Part shown: positions 39,718 through 48,868 of the stretch, one piece after another
How the letters are laid out: each line of letters begins with the position of its first letter
Numbering within the stretch: position 1 is the stretch's first letter
Source: Mucilaginibacter myungsuensis
GTDB taxonomy: Bacteria > Bacteroidota > Bacteroidia > Sphingobacteriales > Sphingobacteriaceae
Reading direction: 5' to 3'
DNA: 64,000 bases
Assembly (NCBI RefSeq): GCF_015222005.1
Contig: NZ_JADFFL010000003.1
Coordinates: 186,001-250,000, forward strand
Made by a program: the position numbers and the translations under genes
Notes under the pieces: model-generated
What the model was told of the DNA's origin: nothing
The model's input: the letters and a program-made list of their open reading frames with translations, nothing else
Database searches by the model: none

Positions 39718-40776
39718 CTACTGCTCCTCTCTAAAATAAACCTTATAATAATTCATCGACTTTTCGTCGTCGAAACCTTTCTCTATCAGTTTATTATCAC
39801 CGTGGATATAGATATGGAAGTTCTTGTCCAATTTTAGCACGCTCTTGTAAACGCGTTGCTGTTTTTTTACGGCATTGTCCGATATCTGGAAGTTATCGTT
39901 GATCGGAGTGTCGAATTCCTCCTCGTAGCTGCTTTTATAAGCTTTGAAAGACTCGACCGCCTCGGGGTTGCCGATCACCTCCTGACCGAACTCGTCGATA
40001 TCGAAGGTCTCTTTCTCTTTAAAGTATTTCATGCTGCGGTTAAGCAGGTCTATCTTATCAGCCTTGCTCATCTCAAATTCATCATCCAGCTTTTGGGTTA
40101 CGAAGTTTTTGTAGATGCTTAGCGTATTGTTGGTCTGGTTAAAGCTATCGTTACGGATCTTCAACTGCAGGAACTGGTCTTTCCAATACACGGCGGCCTC
40201 GCTGCTGGTGTTGGTCTTATCGATCACTACCACTTTATAGCCGTTCTCTTTTTCGATATTAAAGATCAGGCAGCCTTTATCCAGTTTGTTGATATTGATG
40301 GCATTCTCTTCGTAGTCGACACCAAAGCCGTTATCCTCAGGATAGACTTTAAGGTAGGTCTCTTTATTCTCAGATTTGAAGATACCGATCACATCCAGTT
40401 GGTTACCCTCTATCTGCACATCGTGAAAATATGCCACGTATAACTCACCTGGTTTAATATTGGGATGATTGCTAACATTATACAGTTGTTTTGCGATCTG
40501 TTCGGACGCTTCATGAAATTTTTCGGGATCCTCAAAAGCCATCGTCGCGAAGTGGTGCAGCACGTTCAGGTTCAGATCATCGCTCGGGTGCATCAGGTGA
40601 TAGACCTCGTTAGCTTTTTCGAACGGCGTCAGGAAGTATTTCATCAACAGCTTCGGGATCAACTCATCCTTTAACTCTAAAGGCTGTTCAGACAGCGCGT
40701 AAAGCTCATTGAGCGATTGATTGCCAACATGATGTACAGAAATTTTATCCAATGAAGCGTCGAAATGAGTTACCAT
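39718..40776 (-). CDS. Nucleoid-associated protein, NdpA family
   Basis: A 352-aa cytoplasmic protein of the 37-kD nucleoid-associated type. Typical features are the acidic N-terminus with ISVHHVGNQSLNE, a central ELYVAYFHDVQIEGNQLDVI, and a C-terminal IYIHGDNKLIEKGFDDEKSM. It binds or organises DNA in related bacteria; the exact role in Bacteroidota is not defined. Divergent from mnmE, with a 31-bp inverted repeat in the shared spacer. Confidence 0.88.
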   Translation of the reverse strand: MVTHFDASLDKISVHHVGNQSLNELYALSEQPLELKDELIPKLLMKYFLTPFEKANEVYHLMHPSDDLNLNVLHHFATMAFEDPEKFHEASEQIAKQLYNVSNHPNIKPGELYVAYFHDVQIEGNQLDVIGIFKSENKETYLKVYPEDNGFGVDYEENAININKLDKGCLIFNIEKENGYKVVVIDKTNTSSEAAVYWKDQFLQLKIRNDSFNQTNNTLSIYKNFVTQKLDDEFEMSKADKIDLLNRSMKYFKEKETFDIDEFGQEVIGNPEAVESFKAYKSSYEEEFDTPINDNFQISDNAVKKQQRVYKSVLKLDKNFHIYIHGDNKLIEKGFDDEKSMNYYKVYFREEQ

Positions 40777-40799
40777 AATATCTGCGAAGGTAAATAATT

Positions 40800-40935
40800 G
40801 TCATTGAGTCATTGGGTCATTGAGTCATTATTTTAGCGAGGGGTTGACAATGGGGCTTAGGAACATTGTTCTTTTATACCGACTTTTGTATTTGGTCAAA
40901 AGCCTAATGACTCGATGACCCAATGACCCAATGAC
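40800..40935. repeat. Word-repeat hairpin 3 (word GTCATTGGGTCATTGAG)
   Basis: Left arm 40800-40830 and right arm 40905-40935 are inverted repeats of 31 bases with 2 mismatches, each holding GTCATTG three or four times, with a loop of about 74 bases. The right arm ends inside the mnmE start codon (ATG 40931-40933). In a transcript reaching through both arms, the start codon would be paired. Confidence 0.75.
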
Positions 40936-42307
40936 GTTATACCAGGAAGATACCATCGTCGCATTAGCCACCGCCAACGGCGTAGGCGCTATCGGCGTTA
41001 TTCGTTTGTCCGGACCGCAAGCCATCACCATCGCCAACAGCGTTTTTAAAGGCAAGGACCTGACCAAACAGGTTAGCCATACTATCCACTTTGGTAACGT
41101 TGTAGATGGCGACGTGATATTGGACGAGGTGTTGATGTCGATCTTTGTTGGTCCCCGCTCCTACACGCGCGAGAATGTGGTAGAAATATCCTGCCACGGG
41201 TCAAATTACATTATCGAGTCGATCATTAAACTGCTGATCAAACGTGGTGCCCGAGCCGCCAAAGCCGGCGAGTTCACTATGCGCGCCTTCCTGAACGGCC
41301 AGCTGGACCTATCCCAAGCCGAGGCCGTTGCCGACCTGATCGCCGCCAATTCTAAAGCATCACAACAAGCGGCTATGCAGCAGCTTCGTGGTGGTTTCAG
41401 CAACCAATTAGCAGCCCTACGCGAACAGTTGGTGAACTTTGCCTCGCTAATAGAACTGGAATTGGATTTTAGCGAAGAGGATGTAGAATTTGCTAATCGA
41501 GATCAATTGCGCCAACTGGTGATCAATATAGAAAATGTGGTGAGCAAGCTGATCCAGTCTTTTGAGCTGGGTAATGCCATTAAACAAGGCGTGAACACCG
41601 TGATCGCCGGTCGCCCCAATGCAGGCAAATCAACCTTGCTGAATGCACTCCTAAACGAGGATCGCGCCATCGTAAGCCACATAGCCGGCACCACCCGCGA
41701 CACGATCGAAGAAGTATTAAATATCAACGGCATCAACTTCCGTCTGATAGACACTGCCGGCATCCGCGAAGCTACCGACACAGTTGAACAGATCGGCGTA
41801 GCCAAAACGATGGAGAAGATCAGTCAGACAGCGATACTGCTTTACGTTTACGATGCCTTAGAACTTTCTGTTGTTGACCTGCAAGCAGACATTGCCGAAC
41901 TGGTAAAACCAGGCATACCAGCTATCATCGTAGCTAATAAAACAGATCTGCTGGATGATGTCTACACCCTCGACCTTCCCCTACCAAAAGGCACCGACCT
42001 GGTACAGATATCCGCCAAAGAGAAACAACATATCGACGAGTTAAAACAACTGATATACACCAAAACCGTAAAAGGTCAATTGAGTGCAGATGAAACCCTG
42101 ATCACCAACATCCGCCACCTGGAAGCGCTGCAACGTACGCAAGATGCTTTGATACGAGTTTTAGACGGTATCGGCAGCCAAACAACTTCTGATTTTTTGG
42201 CGATGGATATTAAGCAGGGGTTACATTATTTAGGTGAGATTACGGGGGCTGTATCTACAGATGATCTGCTGGATAATATATTTAGTAAGTTCTGTATCGG
42301 CAAGTGA
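40931..42307 (+). CDS. mnmE: tRNA modification GTPase MnmE
   Basis: GTPase that, with MnmG, modifies uridine 34 of certain tRNAs. 458 aa. N-terminal tetrahydrofolate-binding domain (ALATANGVGAIGVIRLSG), helical domain, inserted G domain with G1 GRPNAGKS (227-234), G3 DTAGIRE and G4 NKTD, and the C-terminal catalytic FCIGK (454-458). Start at ATG 40931, inside the right arm of a long inverted repeat, so translation or transcription may be structurally controlled. Confidence 0.97.
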   Translation: MTLYQEDTIVALATANGVGAIGVIRLSGPQAITIANSVFKGKDLTKQVSHTIHFGNVVDGDVILDEVLMSIFVGPRSYTRENVVEISCHGSNYIIESIIKLLIKRGARAAKAGEFTMRAFLNGQLDLSQAEAVADLIAANSKASQQAAMQQLRGGFSNQLAALREQLVNFASLIELELDFSEEDVEFANRDQLRQLVINIENVVSKLIQSFELGNAIKQGVNTVIAGRPNAGKSTLLNALLNEDRAIVSHIAGTTRDTIEEVLNINGINFRLIDTAGIREATDTVEQIGVAKTMEKISQTAILLYVYDALELSVVDLQADIAELVKPGIPAIIVANKTDLLDDVYTLDLPLPKGTDLVQISAKEKQHIDELKQLIYTKTVKGQLSADETLITNIRHLEALQRTQDALIRVLDGIGSQTTSDFLAMDIKQGLHYLGEITGAVSTDDLLDNIFSKFCIGK

Positions 42308-42364
42308 CCTCATTTGCAATTCTCCACCCCACCCCGTAATTTGCTTGCACAAATACCACCACCC

Positions 42365-43279
42365 ATGTTAGACATCGTCATCCCTGCCCGCACGGCCGAC
42401 ATCACGCCCGGCTTCTCCGTTAAACGCATATTGCCTTATCAGCTTAGGCGCATGGTAGGTCCGTTCATTTTTGTGGATCATGGCGGGCCGGTGGATATGT
42501 CTACCTCTGCGGCCAGCACGCTGGATGTACTACCGCACCCGCATATCGGGTTATCGACAGTGAGTTATTTATTTAGTGGCGAGGTCACGCACCGCGATTC
42601 GCTTGGGGTGGAGCAGGTGATCAAACCCGGTGAAGTGAACTGGATGACGGCCGGCAAAGGCATCGCACACAGCGAACGTTTCGAGGACCCGGCTATACGG
42701 GCCGGCGGTAAACTGGAGATGATACAGACCTGGGTAGCCCTACCCGAGATGGATGAAGAGGCCGACCCTTCGTTTAAAAATTTTACCGCGGATCAATTAC
42801 CTGTTTTTACGGACACCGGCGTTTGGATGCGCCTGATCGCCGGCGATGCGTTTGGCTTAAAAAGTGAAGTACCGACCAACTCTCCCCTATTCTATCTGCA
42901 TGTAGTGTTGGATCAGGGCAGCCGCTTCGGTATCCCAACGGGTTATGCCGAGCGGGGTGTTTACATTGCTAAAGGCAGCCTTACCGTTAACGGGATCAAT
43001 TACACGGCTGGGCAATTATTGGTATTCAGCAAGGGTGTGGATCCGGTGATCGTTGCGGCCGAACATTCTACTTTAATGATGCTTGGCGGCGAACATCTTG
43101 GCGACCGTTACATCTGGTGGAACTTTGTATCCAGTCGCAAAGAGCGCATCGAACAAGCCAAAGAAGACTGGAAGCAAGGCCGGATCATTTTACCACCGAA
43201 CGATAACGAGGAATTCATCCCTCTGCCCAATATCAACTCCAGACCAGCCGGAGGGCCTCCGCCAAATGCGTTGTCGTAA
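42365..43279 (+). CDS. Pirin-family protein
   Basis: Bicupin of 304 aa. N-terminal pirin cupin with VGPFIFVDHGGPVDMS, DVLPHPHIGLSTVSYLFSG and MTAGKGIAHSERF, which supply the His and Glu metal ligands; C-terminal pirin domain with LHVVLDQGSRFGIP and a final GGEHLGDRYIWWNFVSS. Some pirins have quercetin dioxygenase activity, others regulatory roles. ATG at 42365 is preferred to the TTG at 42314, which would add 17 residues. It follows mnmE closely. Confidence 0.93.
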   Translation: MLDIVIPARTADITPGFSVKRILPYQLRRMVGPFIFVDHGGPVDMSTSAASTLDVLPHPHIGLSTVSYLFSGEVTHRDSLGVEQVIKPGEVNWMTAGKGIAHSERFEDPAIRAGGKLEMIQTWVALPEMDEEADPSFKNFTADQLPVFTDTGVWMRLIAGDAFGLKSEVPTNSPLFYLHVVLDQGSRFGIPTGYAERGVYIAKGSLTVNGINYTAGQLLVFSKGVDPVIVAAEHSTLMMLGGEHLGDRYIWWNFVSSRKERIEQAKEDWKQGRIILPPNDNEEFIPLPNINSRPAGGPPPNALS

Positions 43280-43333
43280 TTCTGCTACCAATGTTTTGAA
43301 TTTATCCCCTACCTTTGAGTAAAACGCATCATC

Positions 43334-43693
43334 ATGGACGACAAAAACGTAGCCCGGGTTTATAAAATGTCATTCGCAGGTGTTTACCCGCATTACATCG
43401 CCAAAGCCGAAAAGAAAGGTCGTACCAAAGCCGAGGTTGACGAGGTGATCTTTTGGCTGACGGGCTACAACGCCGCCGATCTGCAGCGCATCCTTGATGA
43501 TAAGACCAACTTCGAGGACTTCTTTAATAGTGCTCCCCTGCTGAATCCGAACGCCGACAAGATCACCGGGGTCATCTGTGGTTATCGTGTCGAAAATATC
43601 GAAGAACCATTGATGCAAAAAGTGCGCTATCTGGATAAACTGATAGATGAACTGGCCAAGGGTAAGGCGATGGAGAAGATCCTTCGGAAATAA
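43334..43693 (+). CDS. DUF2200-family protein
   Basis: Cytoplasmic 119-aa protein matching the DUF2200 pattern: [74 protein letters not shown] end. The family is small, widespread and of unknown function. ATG start. It stands alone after the pirin gene. Confidence 0.88.
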   Translation: MDDKNVARVYKMSFAGVYPHYIAKAEKKGRTKAEVDEVIFWLTGYNAADLQRILDDKTNFEDFFNSAPLLNPNADKITGVICGYRVENIEEPLMQKVRYLDKLIDELAKGKAMEKILRK

Positions 43694-43848
43694 GGATGCT
43701 AAACATTTTTTACAGATCTGCACGACCGGGATGTGCATCTTAGTTAACTACTCTCTAACCCGCTCTCTATCAAAACCTCATGCTGTAGTTTTTCTTTCAA
43801 AAACGTAAAATATCTACAGATCTGTTACAAAATTTATATCAATCCAAC

Positions 43849-43879
43849 TTGTAATGCTTACCAACTTTCATTATATTTG
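43849..43879 (+). promoter_or_regulatory. Consensus Bacteroidota promoter
   Basis: TTG at 43849-43851 and a perfect TATATTTG at 43872-43879 lie 20 bp apart. The start site would be near 43883-43886, which would make the ATG at 43884 leaderless and the ATG at 43854 unusable. Confidence 0.4.
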
Positions 43880-43883
43880 CTAT

Positions 43884-44276
43884 ATGCTGAAAAGATGGGC
43901 TCACATACTTATTTCTGCATGGCTGATCAATGCCTTGATCTGCTTCCATCCCAATAACTTTTTAGAGTGTGATAATGACGGGGCTATCACTTCGTTCGAT
44001 GAACGCTTTCCGTACAACACCGCTGTCGACATTTTTTTCAACTATGTTAATGCCGATAACGACCAGCCTGAAGATGGCACTCAGCACCGCATAGCCCACA
44101 GCAAGCGTTATATAGGCGCACGTTCTTTTGTTCTTAACATTGTTCCCCCATTCGTTCAGGAGTTCAAGCCTGTCGAACATATAGAGGCCATTGCCCGCAA
44201 GCATTTCCGCGCATGGGATAATAAGATATTCCTGCCGCCGCTGCACCATTTCCTCTTCCGGCTCAGTCCCTTCTAA
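43884..44276 (+). CDS. Membrane-anchored hypothetical protein, 130 aa
   Basis: Not recognised. N-terminal signal or anchor (MLKRWAHILISAWLINALIC), then a polar domain with DERFPYNTAVDIFFNYVN and KHFRAWDNKIFLPPLHHF. ATG at 43854 (140 aa) is also possible, but a perfect promoter -7 box overlaps that region, so 43884 is preferred. It precedes the RND efflux genes and is separated from them by 102 bp. A link to efflux is not shown by the sequence. Confidence 0.6.
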   Translation: MLKRWAHILISAWLINALICFHPNNFLECDNDGAITSFDERFPYNTAVDIFFNYVNADNDQPEDGTQHRIAHSKRYIGARSFVLNIVPPFVQEFKPVEHIEAIARKHFRAWDNKIFLPPLHHFLFRLSPF

Positions 44277-44378
44277 ATATTACTATGCGCTAACGTGACG
44301 GTTTCCCCGTCGCGCTGTTTATTGTATTGAACGGTAGTCTTGCTTAAACTACCATCACCTGCCATAGTAAGATCAAAA

Positions 44379-45515
44379 ATGAAAAACACATCATTTATGG
44401 GCTTTTTAATGCCCGTAATTTTGGCTGCCTTTGTGTGCGGTTGCACGGCCACCAGCAAAGACACAGCTACACAAGAAGAAGAAAGACCGGAGCTGCCGGT
44501 AGTTACCTTAAAAACGGTCGATACCGTATTAAAGTCGGCCTATGTTGCCGATGTACAGGCCGTTAAGAACGTAGAGATACGCACCCGCGTTAAAGGCTTT
44601 TTAGAAAAGATCTATGTCGACGAAGGCCAACCTGTAAAAAAAGGCCAGCTCCTGTTCAAGATCAACGATGAAGAATACCGTGTTATGCTGAGCAAGGCTA
44701 AAGCTGCTTTGAGCAACGCCCAAGCCGCCGTTCGCGCTACTGAATTAGAGAACGCCCGCATTAAAATGCTGGTCGACAAAAAAGTAATATCCAAATCTGA
44801 ATTGGATGTCGCTGCCGCCAAATTGACTGCCGACCTGGCCACCGTAGACGAAGCCCGCTCGACCGTGCAAAGCGCCGAGAACCACATGGCTTACACCAGC
44901 CTGCGTGCGCCTTTTGATGGCATCATCGACCGTATCCCGTTGAAAGCAGGATCATTATTAGAAGAAGGCGCATTGCTGACCGATATTTCTGACATCAGCT
45001 CCATGTTCGCCTATTTCAGTTTCCCCGAGAACGAATATCTGAAGTACGAGCGCAACAAGAATACCGGCACAGCCGACCGTAATGTTACCCTGTCATTATC
45101 TGACGGTAGCAGCTACAAGCACGCAGGTAAAATAGAGATCATCGAAGCTCAGATCGAACAAAGCACCGGCTCTATCGATCTGCGGGCGCGTTTCCCAAAT
45201 CCGGAGAAGTTGCTACGCCACGGTGCTACCGCTAAGTTGTATATCACCTCGGCCGCCGATTCGGTGATACTGGTACCACAGCAATCCGTATTCGACATTC
45301 AGGATAAGAGCTATGTTTATTTGGTAGACAACAACAACACCCTGCACATCAAAAGTATTGTACCGATCACCCGTTTAGCGCACAACTATGTGGTTAAAGG
45401 CAGTTTACAGCCCGGCGACCGTATACTGTACGAGGGAACCCAAGGTGTAAGGGACGGCCAGACCATCAAACCAGTGGTTAAAGCCAAAGCAGCCCTGGTT
45501 GCCCTTGCAAAGTAA
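44379..45515 (+). CDS. RND efflux periplasmic adaptor, lipoprotein
   Basis: Membrane-fusion protein of 378 aa that joins the pump to the outer-membrane channel. Signal peptide with lipobox (FVCGC). Then the barrel-sandwich segment RVKGFLEKIYVDEGQPVKKG, a short alpha-hairpin (about 100-160), the second half YTSLRAPFDGIIDRIPLKAG and a membrane-proximal domain with VILVPQQSVFDIQDKSYVYLV. ATG at 44379 is preferred to TTG 44340. First gene of the RND operon. Substrate of the pump cannot be told. Confidence 0.94.
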   Translation: MKNTSFMGFLMPVILAAFVCGCTATSKDTATQEEERPELPVVTLKTVDTVLKSAYVADVQAVKNVEIRTRVKGFLEKIYVDEGQPVKKGQLLFKINDEEYRVMLSKAKAALSNAQAAVRATELENARIKMLVDKKVISKSELDVAAAKLTADLATVDEARSTVQSAENHMAYTSLRAPFDGIIDRIPLKAGSLLEEGALLTDISDISSMFAYFSFPENEYLKYERNKNTGTADRNVTLSLSDGSSYKHAGKIEIIEAQIEQSTGSIDLRARFPNPEKLLRHGATAKLYITSAADSVILVPQQSVFDIQDKSYVYLVDNNNTLHIKSIVPITRLAHNYVVKGSLQPGDRILYEGTQGVRDGQTIKPVVKAKAALVALAK

Positions 45516-45560
45516 TTGACCGACAGGTCGATGTCATTAAGTTAAGGAAAAGATCTTTTA

Positions 45561-45592
45561 ATCAGTTGTCTGTGTCCTCACAGACAACTGAT
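45561..45592. repeat. Hairpin element, perfect 14-bp stem, loop TCCT
   Basis: ATCAGTTGTCTGTG, loop TCCT, CACAGACAACTGAT. It lies in the adaptor-pump spacer of the RND operon. Same type as 18039-18060. Confidence 0.75.
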
Positions 45593-45603
45593 ACCGAACT
45601 ATG

Positions 45604-45635
45604 ACCTGTCGTTTGTGAGGACACAAACGACGGGT
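45604..45635. repeat. Hairpin element, 14-bp stem with one mismatch, loop AGGA
   Basis: ACCTGTCGTTTGTG, loop AGGA, CACAAACGACGGGT. It is the neighbouring element in inverse orientation; its loop AGGA is the exact complement of the first loop TCCT, so the RNA loops could kiss. Confidence 0.75.
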
Positions 45636-45693
45636 GGAATGATATCGCCTTAAAGGATTTTACTCTTTTATTTCACGTCTATCAACATAAACT

Positions 45694-48600
45694 ATGTTCG
45701 AAACTTTCATTAAGCGACCAGTGCTGTCGCTGGTGATCAGCTTGCTGATCACCTTGGTGGGGGTTCTTGCGCTTTTGCAATTACCTATCACCCAATTTCC
45801 TGATATCGTACCACCTTCGGTAACGGTTACCGCTAACTATACCGGTGCCAATGCCGAAGTTTGCGCCAAAGCGGTAGCCACCCCGCTGGAGCGTGCTATT
45901 AACGGTGTACCCGGTATGACCTACATGTCTACCGTGTGCAGTAACGATGGTTTGACCATCATTGAAGTGTTCTTTAAAGTGGGGACCGACCCCGACGTGG
46001 CTGCCGTAAGTGTGCAGAACCGCGTATCTACCATTATAGATGAGTTGCCCGAAGAGGTTATCAAGGCCGGGGTAACTACCGAGAAAGAGGTGAACAGTAT
46101 GCTGATGTACCTTAACGTAATGAGTAAGGACAGCACTGCCGACGAGAAATTCATTTACAACTTTGCCGACATAAACGTTTTGCAGGAGCTAAAACGTATT
46201 GAAGGTGTGGGCCGTGCCGAGATCATGGGTGCCAAAGAATATGCGATGCGTGTTTGGCTGAAACCGGATCGCATGGCCGCCTACAAAGTATCGACTGATG
46301 ACGTTATCAAAGCCATCCGATCACAGAACGTGGAGGCCGCGCCGGGTAAAACAGGCCAAAGCTCTGACCGATCGCCACAATTGTTGCAGTATGTGTTGAA
46401 ATATCCGGGCAAGTTCTTCCAGCCCGAAGAATATAGGAACATCGTATTAAGGGCCAATACCAACGGATCTGTGCTGAGGTTGCAGGATATTGCCGAGGTA
46501 GAATTTGGATCCCTAAGCTATGGCATGGTATCCAAAACCGACGGCAAGCCATCGGCATCTATCATGATCAAGCAACGCCCGGGATCTAACGCCCGCGAGG
46601 TTATCGAGAATATTAAGACCCGTATGGCCGAGCTGCAAAAGACCTCGTTCCCGTCGGGTATCATCTATAACGTTAACTATGATGTTTCCAAGTTCCTTGA
46701 CGCATCTATCCACGAGGTATTACGTACCCTGGTAGAGGCTTTCTTGCTGGTGTTCATTGTGGTATTCATCTTCTTACAGGACTGGCGTTCAACCCTCATC
46801 CCGGCGCTTGCTGTTCCCGTCGCTTTGATCGGTACGCTGGCCTGTATGCAGATGTTAGGTTTCTCTATCAACTTGCTGACCTTGTTCGCCCTGGTACTGG
46901 CTATCGGTATCGTAGTGGATAATGCCATCGTAGTGGTAGAGGCCGTGCACGTAAAGATGCACGAGGAGCATCTATCGCCTATGGACGCTACGGTGAGCGC
47001 CATGAAAGAGATCAGCGGGGCTATCGTCGCCATCACACTGGTGATGTCGGCAGTATTCGTTCCGGTGGCCTTTATGGATGGACCGGTGGGGGTATTCTAC
47101 CGTCAGTTCTCGTTAACGCTGGCCTTCTCTATTGTGATATCGGGTATTAACGCGGTAACGCTTACCCCTGCCCTTTGCGCCCTGATGTTGAAGCACACCG
47201 ACCCGACCAAAGGTAACGGTCTGCTGCCGCGCTTCTTCCGTGGTTTTAATAAACGTTACGATGGAGTATCGGGCAAGTATCAATGGTTGTTAGGCAAGAT
47301 CGCCAGCAGAAGGCTGATCACTGTTGCGATGTTGGTGTTCTTCATCATCGCTACCTGGGGCTTTAACGCTATCCTGCCGGGCGGTTTTATCCCTACCGAG
47401 GATCAGGGTGTGATCTACGCCAACGTGACCACACCGCCGGGTGCGACAGTCGAGCGTACCGAACAAGTGTTGACCGCCATTCAGCAAAAAGCGCAAAAGA
47501 TGGAGGACGTGGAATCGGTATCTACCCTATCGGGCTATAGCTTGGTGAACAACATTGCCGGTGCATCTTACGGTATGGTGATGATCAACCTGAAGCCCTG
47601 GGACGAGCGTAAAGCCGGGGTGAATGACGTAATGGGTGATATTCAAAAGCAGACCAAGAACATTGCTGACGCAACCATCCAATACTTCCCGCCGCCAACA
47701 GTGCCGGGCTTTGGTAATTCCAGCGGTTTCGAGATAAGGGTGCTGGACAAAACAGGTTCAGGCGACTTGCAAAAGACCGCCGAAGTGACCAACAACTTTA
47801 TTAAAGAGTTGAACAACACCGCGGCAGTAGATGGCTCGTTCAGTAGTTTTGATGCTAATTTTCCGCAGTACATGGTAACCGTTGACCAGGCTATGGCAGC
47901 GCAAAAAGGCGTTACGATAGACGAAGCGATGTCGACCCTGCAAACACTGATGGGTAGTTTTTACGCGTCTAACTTTATCCGTTTTGGTCAGCTGTATAAG
48001 GTGATGGTGCAAGCCTCGCCCGAGTTCAGGACCAAGCCCGAGGATGTATTGAAACTGGCTATCAAGAACGACAAGGGCGAGATGGTACCTTTCTCTACCT
48101 TCCTGCAAATGAAACGCATTTTAGGGCCCGAGCAGATCACGCGTTACAATATGTACATATCGGCCATGGTTACGGGTGATGCCGCGCCGGGCTACAGTAG
48201 CGGCGACGCGATCAAGGCCATACAGGAGACCGCCGATAAGCACCTGCCTAAAGGCTTCAGCTTCGAGTGGTCGGGTATGACGCGGGAGCAGATCCTATCC
48301 GGCGACCAGGTGATCTACATCTTCATCATCTGTCTGGTGTTCGTTTACCTGTTATTAGCTGCTCAGTATGAGAGCTTCCTGTTGCCGATACCGGTCATCC
48401 TGTCGTTACCTACGGGTATCTTCGGTGCTTTCTTCTTCCTGAAGATATTAGGTTTGGAGAGCAACATTTACGCGCAGGTAGCCTTGGTAATGCTCATCGG
48501 TCTGTTAGGTAAAAATGCCATTTTGATCATCGAGTTCGCGGTGCAAAGGCAGCGCGAGGGTGCTACCGTATTGCAAGCCGCAATTGAGGGCTCGGTATCG

Positions 48601-48864
48601 CGTTTACGCCCTATCTTGATGACCTCGCTGGCATTCGTAGCGGGTCTCTTCCCGTTGGTGATCGCATCGGGCGCGGGTGCGTTAGGTAACCGCTCTATCG
48701 GTACGGCCGCCGCGGGTGGTATGTTGTTCGGTACCATCTTTGGTCTGATCATTATACCGGGTCTGTATGTAATGTTTGCCAGCATGGCCAAGATCAAACC
48801 TACAGAACCAAAGCCGGCCGGCGCACATGTAGACCATCATCACGACCCTGTAAACCTTAATTAA
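45694..48864 (+). CDS. RND-family multidrug-type efflux pump, inner-membrane subunit
   Basis: Proton-driven AcrB/HAE1-type transporter of 1056 aa with 12 membrane helices. The start MFETFIKRPVLSLVISLLIT is typical of this family. TM4 contains the proton-relay aspartate in AIGIVVDNAIVVVEAV. Two large periplasmic loops follow TM1 and TM7, with NYTGANAEV in the first and QVALVMLIGLLGKNAILIIE late in the chain. Flanked by adaptor and outer-membrane factor genes, so the full tripartite system is encoded. Drug, dye or bile-acid export is typical; the substrate is unknown. Confidence 0.97.
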   Translation: MFETFIKRPVLSLVISLLITLVGVLALLQLPITQFPDIVPPSVTVTANYTGANAEVCAKAVATPLERAINGVPGMTYMSTVCSNDGLTIIEVFFKVGTDPDVAAVSVQNRVSTIIDELPEEVIKAGVTTEKEVNSMLMYLNVMSKDSTADEKFIYNFADINVLQELKRIEGVGRAEIMGAKEYAMRVWLKPDRMAAYKVSTDDVIKAIRSQNVEAAPGKTGQSSDRSPQLLQYVLKYPGKFFQPEEYRNIVLRANTNGSVLRLQDIAEVEFGSLSYGMVSKTDGKPSASIMIKQRPGSNAREVIENIKTRMAELQKTSFPSGIIYNVNYDVSKFLDASIHEVLRTLVEAFLLVFIVVFIFLQDWRSTLIPALAVPVALIGTLACMQMLGFSINLLTLFALVLAIGIVVDNAIVVVEAVHVKMHEEHLSPMDATVSAMKEISGAIVAITLVMSAVFVPVAFMDGPVGVFYRQFSLTLAFSIVISGINAVTLTPALCALMLKHTDPTKGNGLLPRFFRGFNKRYDGVSGKYQWLLGKIASRRLITVAMLVFFIIATWGFNAILPGGFIPTEDQGVIYANVTTPPGATVERTEQVLTAIQQKAQKMEDVESVSTLSGYSLVNNIAGASYGMVMINLKPWDERKAGVNDVMGDIQKQTKNIADATIQYFPPPTVPGFGNSSGFEIRVLDKTGSGDLQKTAEVTNNFIKELNNTAAVDGSFSSFDANFPQYMVTVDQAMAAQKGVTIDEAMSTLQTLMGSFYASNFIRFGQLYKVMVQASPEFRTKPEDVLKLAIKNDKGEMVPFSTFLQMKRILGPEQITRYNMYISAMVTGDAAPGYSSGDAIKAIQETADKHLPKGFSFEWSGMTREQILSGDQVIYIFIICLVFVYLLLAAQYESFLLPIPVILSLPTGIFGAFFFLKILGLESNIYAQVALVMLIGLLGKNAILIIEFAVQRQREGATVLQAAIEGSVSRLRPILMTSLAFVAGLFPLVIASGAGALGNRSIGTAAAGGMLFGTIFGLIIIPGLYVMFASMAKIKPTEPKPAGAHVDHHHDPVNLN

Positions 48865-48868
48865 TACT

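Noticed and set aside
40800..40935. Possible CRISPR repeats
   Set aside because: The repeated words have no regular spacers or constant unit length; both arms are inverted, not direct, repeats.
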